Assembly (NCBI GenBank): GCA_947247005.1
Contig: OX365956.1
Coordinates: 17,008,089 to 17,072,088, forward strand
Length of the DNA: 64,000 nt
Source: Spisula solida
Lineage: Eukaryota > Mollusca > Bivalvia > Venerida > Mactridae
Reading direction: 5' to 3'
Shown: positions 59,134-64,000 of the stretch, in pieces
How the letters are laid out: every line of letters starts with the position of its first letter
Position numbering within the stretch: the stretch's first letter is position 1
Notes under the pieces: generated by a model
Told to the model about the DNA's origin: nothing
What the model saw: only the letters and a program-made list of their open reading frames with translations
Databases searched by the model: none
Made by a program: the position numbers and the translations under genes

Positions 59134-61722
59134 GACCACTGTCCGTTGATATTTTCTTTAGCATGTAATCATAATGTTTTACCAAATAATGTTAATAATA
59201 CTACTAACAGAATTGTGAGGGATAGTTCCCGTAGAGAAGAATTTCTTACCAACCTTGAATCCCAGCGTCATATATTTGATGATATTTTTAATAACCTTTC
59301 ATCGAATGAAATTGATATTAATCAATGTATTGATCAATTTACAAATACCATTTCCAACATATCATTCACCCACTTCGGCAAAACTTGTTCTAACACACGT
59401 AAGCCTCTCAAAAATAAGGCGGACTGGTTTAATGATGAATGTCGAATTTCTAAATCTAGTTTTCTAATCGCAAAAAGAAAATTTAAATCTAAACCCACAG
59501 ATCTTAATAAAATTTCATTTTTAAACTGCCGAGCAAATTATGCGAAAGTGAAACGTAAATGTAAGAACAGACATTTCTGTAAAGAATCGAATAAATTGGA
59601 GAACATGAGTAAAACCTCACCAAGGAAATTCTGGAAATATATCAATAAATTTAAAAATAAGAAAAAACAAGATGTTACAAACGTAGGAATGGAAGAATTT
59701 TTACAACATTTTGAAAATATCTCAAATACACCCCATTGCGATTTTAATAAAAATGAACATACAAATGAGCGTGACTCTACGCTTTATATCGATCAACTTG
59801 ATTCTCCGTTGTCTATCGAAGAAGTAAGAAAAACAATCCATCAGCTGAAGCGCAATAAAAGTTGCGATATCAATAATAATGTTGCTGATTTTTTCATAGA
59901 CTCCTGTGACTTTATTTCTCCTTATCTATGTAATGTTTTTAATCATATATTTGACTCCGGTGTTTACCCAGAAAACTGGTCAAAGGGGACAATAGTACCA
60001 ATTTTTAAGAAAGGTGATGTAAGGTGTCCTGCGAACTATCGTGGTATTACACTCATTAATGTAATTGCCAAAATTTTCTCATTATTATTAAGAAACAGGA
60101 TTAACACGTGGTGTAAAAATGAGCATTTATTTAATGACTCTCAATTTGGTTTTAGGGATAAAAAATCTACTACAGACGCAGTTTTTATTTTACACAGTAT
60201 TATTCAAAAAATATTATCGAAAAATAAAAAACTATGGTGTGTTTTCATTGACTATGAACGTGCTTTCGATACGGTAATTCGTGATGGATTGTGGGTAAAA
60301 TTGTTGGAATCTGGAATCAGCTGTAAAATTTTAAATATTCTTAAAGCTATGTACACATCGGTTAAATCATGCATAAAGTTGTCTTCTCACATGAACATAT
60401 CTGATTTTTTCGATGTCACCGTAGGCCTGAGACAAGGTGAGCCCTTATCTCCGTTATTATTCATCCTTTTTATAAATGACATTACAAATTGTATAAACAT
60501 TGACTCATTAACAGAGAACGACATAAGTCTACTCTCAAGGTATTTAATCCTTTTCGCGGATGACATTGTTTTGTTTACGACCGACCCTCAAAGCTTACAA
60601 GCTCAAATTAATCATATTAATACCTATTCGATTAAATGGGGATTGAAAATAAATGTAAATAAAACTAAAATTTGTGTTTTTGAAAAAAGAAAACAATTAC
60701 ATAACGAACAATTTTTCATCAATAATGATGCGCTTGAGATTGTTGATCACTTTACTTACCTTGGTATCCATTTCGCTAGCAATGGGAATTTAAAGCATGC
60801 AGTAAAAACGTTGTGCGATCAAGCATTAAAAGCGTACCATAATTTGCTATCACTATTTGACAGAATAAATTCAAATATAAAAACTAAATTGCATCTATTT
60901 GACACAATGGTTGTACCAATATTACTATACGGCTCAGATGTTTGGGGGGTATATCAGTATAAAGAAATTGATAAATTACATATCAAATTTTGCAAAAAGA
61001 TATTAGGTGTGCGTGCGAATACACCAAATTGTGCTGTTCTTGGGGAGCTGGGAAGATATCCCTTATACGTTTTAGCTAAAGAGAGGTCATTAAAATTCTT
61101 TTGTAAAATTATGTCAGATAATGAATCTTTTATTCGACAGGCTTTTGATGAACAACGCCAAACAAATAATACGAACTGTTGGGCTAATAAAATGAAAATA
61201 ATCTTTGATGATTTAGGATGTACAAATATCTTTGGAAACTTTGATACGAATTATCTCCCTTTGCTTAAAAGACGACTTCGTGATCAATTTATTCAGGAAT
61301 GGCAATCAACTGTACACGATATGTCCAGACTAGAATATTTCAAAAAAGTTAAGTGCGTCTTTGAGTGTTCTGATTACATTCGATTAATTGATAATGATAA
61401 TTTGCGAAAACATATGACATCTATTAGACTTTCTTCACATTCCCTAAATATAGAAACGGGTAGAGCAAACAATATTCCAAGAGAAAATCGTATATGTAAA
61501 TTGTGTACGCTTAATCAGTTTGAATCTGAATTCCACTTTGTAATGTGTTGTCCTCTATACAGTAATATTCGAAATAAATATCTAGGAAATTCATTATGGC
61601 CCACTTTGAACAAGTTTATTAATATAATGTCCTCAAAGAATAAAAAGCATTTATATAAAATTGCTACTTTTTTAAGAGAAGCCTTTTCTATCAGAAATGA
61701 CCAGTTGAAAAATCTAAATTAG
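59134..61722 (+). CDS. LINE reverse transcriptase, uninterrupted frame
   Basis: An open frame of about 860 codons with the RT of a non-LTR retrotransposon, which copies element RNA at a nicked target. It opens with DHCPLIFSL, the end of the endonuclease. Numbering from 59146, a basic linker has KADWFNDEC (about 90). RT blocks are PIFKKGDVRCPANYRGITL (about 285-303), motif A CVFIDYERAFDT (365-376, Asp 369), motif B GLRQGEPLSPLLF (427-439), motif C LFADDIVLF (469-477, Asp 472 and 473) and KWGLKINVNKTK. After LLYGSDVWG and VLGELGRYPL comes a CCHC-type cluster: C784, C787, H797, C801. All RT catalytic residues are intact, with no stops or shifts. The clade is uncertain. It cannot be made as part of the full protein because of the insertion and truncation upstream. 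Confidence 0.88.
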   Translation, partial: DHCPLIFSLACNHNVLPNNVNNTTNRIVRDSSRREEFLTNLESQRHIFDDIFNNLSSNEIDINQCIDQFTNTISNISFTHFGKTCSNTRKPLKNKADWFNDECRISKSSFLIAKRKFKSKPTDLNKISFLNCRANYAKVKRKCKNRHFCKESNKLENMSKTSPRKFWKYINKFKNKKKQDVTNVGMEEFLQHFENISNTPHCDFNKNEHTNERDSTLYIDQLDSPLSIEEVRKTIHQLKRNKSCDINNNVADFFIDSCDFISPYLCNVFNHIFDSGVYPENWSKGTIVPIFKKGDVRCPANYRGITLINVIAKIFSLLLRNRINTWCKNEHLFNDSQFGFRDKKSTTDAVFILHSIIQKILSKNKKLWCVFIDYERAFDTVIRDGLWVKLLESGISCKILNILKAMYTSVKSCIKLSSHMNISDFFDVTVGLRQGEPLSPLLFILFINDITNCINIDSLTENDISLLSRYLILFADDIVLFTTDPQSLQAQINHINTYSIKWGLKINVNKTKICVFEKRKQLHNEQFFINNDALEIVDHFTYLGIHFASNGNLKHAVKTLCDQALKAYHNLLSLFDRINSNIKTKLHLFDTMVVPILLYGSDVWGVYQYKEIDKLHIKFCKKILGVRANTPNCAVLGELGRYPLYVLAKERSLKFFCKIMSDNESFIRQAFDEQRQTNNTNCWANKMKIIFDDLGCTNIFGNFDTNYLPLLKRRLRDQFIQEWQSTVHDMSRLEYFKKVKCVFECSDYIRLIDNDNLRKHMTSIRLSSHSLNIETGRANNIPRENRICKLCTLNQFESEFHFVMCCPLYSNIRNKYLGNSLWPTLNKFINIMSSKNKKHLYKIATFLREAFSIRNDQLKNLN

Positions 61723-61958
61723 ATAACTAAAATTTCTTCTTTTAAAGTCTTAATAACCAACCACGGTATTTAATTGTATTTATCGACCACCATTTAATCA
61801 TGTTTGTTTCCATGTATTTTTGTTTGTATGTATTTATATGAATGTTCTTGCATGTATGAGAGTTTGTATGTATTGAATGTATTTGTGCTGTTTTGTGTTA
61901 TATTACCAAAGGCACGTATGTGCCGAGTTTGTAAATAAAGATATATATATATATATAT
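61723..61958 (+). other. LINE 3' tail with hairpin and (AT)n end
   Basis: TG-rich 3' UTR ending GGCACGTATGTGCC (a small stem-loop), GAGTTTGTAAATAAAG and an AT dinucleotide run. Such hairpin plus simple-repeat tails are typical recognition ends of LINE RNA. Confidence 0.7.
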
Positions 61959-62835
61959 TAACCTATGCAAAAGGTAGAACTTAGCTATCGCGCGCTCTTT
62001 TGTGTAGGAATTAATCGATAATGAATGGCCGATTAACAAGTTATTAAATTCTATCCTAGTTCATATAAGACCTCATAATTTCCGTATAATTATATTATCC
62101 GATTTCAAAAATTTAAAGCTTGTTATGAAGCAGAGAAATAGAGCTGTCTTTTGATATATCGTTCAACACAAAAGTGTAATTATTAAACCCACATCGAAGA
62201 GTAAGAATCAGCAATGCATAAATTTAAGTTTAAAATCTCCCGTTTTGTTACCCTCCAAAAAATTGAATTAATGTTCGAATATCATGAATTATTAATTCAA
62301 TATTCGGTCGATTTATTTCATTAAAACTTGTTTTAAAAGCTAACATTTTATGGATTTTTTAGTTATAAATACATATGCGAATTGCCGACCGCCAACGAAA
62401 TGAAACGAACGCACGTTTTCACGATAAAGCGCCGACGCATTCTTCGACGCAGAATCACAGAAAAGTTACTGAAATAATTTAAAAAATCCCGGTTCAATGA
62501 AATAAGCATTGATAATGAATAATTGATTGTTGTTTACTCAAATAATTGAATATTTAGCATGTTGATTGTTCATTTTTCGACTTAATTCATCATTAAATTG
62601 ACCCCGTTCATAGACTACAGGCGAGCGTGGCTTCGAAAAGTGGACGTGAACACATCACTTTTCAATAATTATTATTATTTGGGACAGTCGGTAACTTTAA
62701 ATTAAACTTCGTGGTTTAGTGATATTATTTTCATTTATCTAGGCCGAGGTTTGCGAAAGTAATCGTAGAAAATCGTTTGCAATTTTTACCGTTTTCGAGT
62801 GTGCCTCACCTGTTGACGTTACGTCTACGACTAAT
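61959..62835. other. Non-coding DNA, nothing recognised
   Basis: AT-rich with AATTAAT-type words. No supported gene. Confidence 0.45.
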
Positions 62836-63380
62836 GCTACGGTCACAAAGCTCGTACGATATCCGTACGAATTTACCAACTGGTACGAGTTCACAATTTT
62901 TGAAATCCTAACGGTATTTTTTCATTCGTAGGGTCTGGTCACAGCTCGTACGGACCTCGTACGATTTATAGAGATGCAATCGTACGATATCCGAACGGAC
63001 ATCGTAATATCCATACGGACACCGTACGGGGCTCGCAAGGAGCCCGGCCGTACATCGCTCGGTGCTCGTAGATCAATCAGAGCTCGTAGATAACTCGTAC
63101 GGTGTCCGTACGGTGACCGCACGATGGCCGTTCGTTGTCCGTGTGACCATAATGGATATATTCAGCGAATTTTAATTATCTATTTTAAGACCCTGGTCAC
63201 ATTGACCGTACGAGCTCCGTGCGAGTCGAATTTTATTAAGTTCGTACGGAGTCCGTACGGACATCGTAAACTCGTAAGGGCATCGTACGGATTTTTGTAA
63301 CTCGTAGAGGACTCGGGAGCTCGGTGAAAATGTTTCACCGATCTCCAAGTTGTCTACGAGCTCGTAGAGACATTTGAAAT
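62836..63380. repeat. CG-rich cluster of CGTACG-bearing inverted repeats
   Basis: More than a dozen CGTACG/TCGTACGG words and GAGCTCGTA words occur in both orientations in otherwise AT-rich DNA. Possible element ends are GGTCACA at 62840, CTGGTCACAGCTCGTACGG at 62937, its partner GTCCGTGTGACCATA near 63148, and CTGGTCACA again at 63193. The pattern suggests one MITE (about 62937-63152) nested in or beside related copies. Confidence 0.6.
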
Positions 63381-64000
63381 AGAAAGCTCACAAGGAAGCT
63401 GTCCTCACCCATTTTATGTATTATAATATTATGTAAGATGATTATAGATTAATTGATATTTCATGTCATGTTTATATACGCAATGAAAAATGCATAATTG
63501 TCCCTCGACAGACACTGAAAATCAGCTTATTACGTTTTAAATAGTACAATGGGTATATACATGTATGTGTTTCGTGTGTACCACACCAAATATATATTTT
63601 CACCAAAAGAATTAAATGAATGCAGTAGAAATCCAAGGTTATACATAATTATGTATATGCATAGAACATGGTTTGATGTGTACTCATAAGTTCTGTGCGC
63701 GAGAATCACGGAAATAACAATTATCATACACTGAGCGCGTGCGGATCCAGATGGGATGGGTCTGAGTCCTGGAATTGTGGTGAATTGTGGTCATCTAATA
63801 CAATGAGAGGAGTACGTCTTGGTGGGAGTCTACTGGGTACCAACTTGGATAAAATATAGCTGGTCGGACCCCCTCTAGCAAAATAACCCGATCCATTCTC
63901 ATACATGTATTTCCGGGTGCCTGGCAGAGTTGGACCTACAGTTACCATTCGTGAACTAGCTGGCGTCTTACCAAACGACTACATCAGTTATAACCTAACT
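63381..64000. other. Non-coding DNA; GC-richer segment at window edge
   Basis: 63730-63960 is richer in GC than its surroundings, and its minus strand holds a 74-codon open frame (63724-63948, with MYENGSGYFARGGP). I do not recognise it. It could be an exon of a gene to the right or a repeat fragment. Confidence 0.25.

Larger units (their letters stand above)
58086..61958 (+). mobile_element. 5'-truncated APE-type LINE with an insertion in its ORF
   Basis: The element begins inside the endonuclease (GILPDHVIDLNLGRFVDLP) and runs through the RT to a non-coding tail with a GGCACGTATGTGCC hairpin, AATAAAG and an (AT)n end near 61958, as is usual for LINE 3' ends. A 726-bp foreign sequence sits at 58404-59129. 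Without it the two coding parts are in the same frame, so the copy had one long open frame when it was hit. No target duplication around the LINE itself was found. Confidence 0.85.

Overview
This is eukaryotic, intron-scale, AT-rich DNA with no bacterial-type gene density and no host protein-coding gene that I can recognise. The mix of APE-type LINEs, tRNA-derived SINEs, many short terminal-inverted-repeat elements (MITEs) and minisatellites looks like a metazoan genome. My best guess is a bivalve mollusc, because several repeats look like common molluscan families (the GGACTGCCTCACA-type MITE, the TCACCCGAGCGTCGGCG repeat, a GACC-tailed repeat). That assignment rests on recall and was not searched. 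Identity estimates are by eye.

Layout. 1-1.0 kb is AT-rich non-coding DNA. About 1.0-4.8 kb (minus strand) is a decayed CR1/Jockey-group LINE with a 2A-like motif, an APE endonuclease, a reverse transcriptase and a C-terminal zinc-like motif, broken by several indels. 8.5-9.4 kb is a 162-bp tandem array beside an orphan, broken LINE ORF1 (9.66-10.72 kb). 14.7-20.5 kb is bracketed by a roughly 0.5-kb inverted repeat. 20,821-27,388 is the most striking object: a 6.57-kb foldback element whose arms are satellite-like arrays, with matching TGTTACA ends and a 6-bp target duplication (GAGCGT). 28-33 kb holds several MITEs. 30.1-35.1 and 35.7-41.1 kb are two diverged copies of one segment (tandem segmental duplication). 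Insertions present in only one copy give natural empty sites. 44-48.9 kb and 51.5-55.3 kb are MITE/SINE clusters. 55.65-55.84 kb is a GATAC microsatellite and 56.5-57.5 kb a minisatellite with inverted ends. 58.09-61.96 kb (plus strand) is a 5'-truncated LINE whose long reading frame is split by a 726-bp LTR-like insertion with a TTCA target duplication. 62.8-63.4 kb is a CG-rich cluster of CGTACG-bearing inverted-repeat sequences.

Nothing here forms a cellular pathway. The contents interact as a record of transposition. LINE machinery probably mobilised the SINEs, absent transposases mobilised the MITEs, and insertions are nested in one another. The best candidates for something undescribed are the foldback element at 20.8-27.4 kb and the LTR-like insertion at 58.4 kb.
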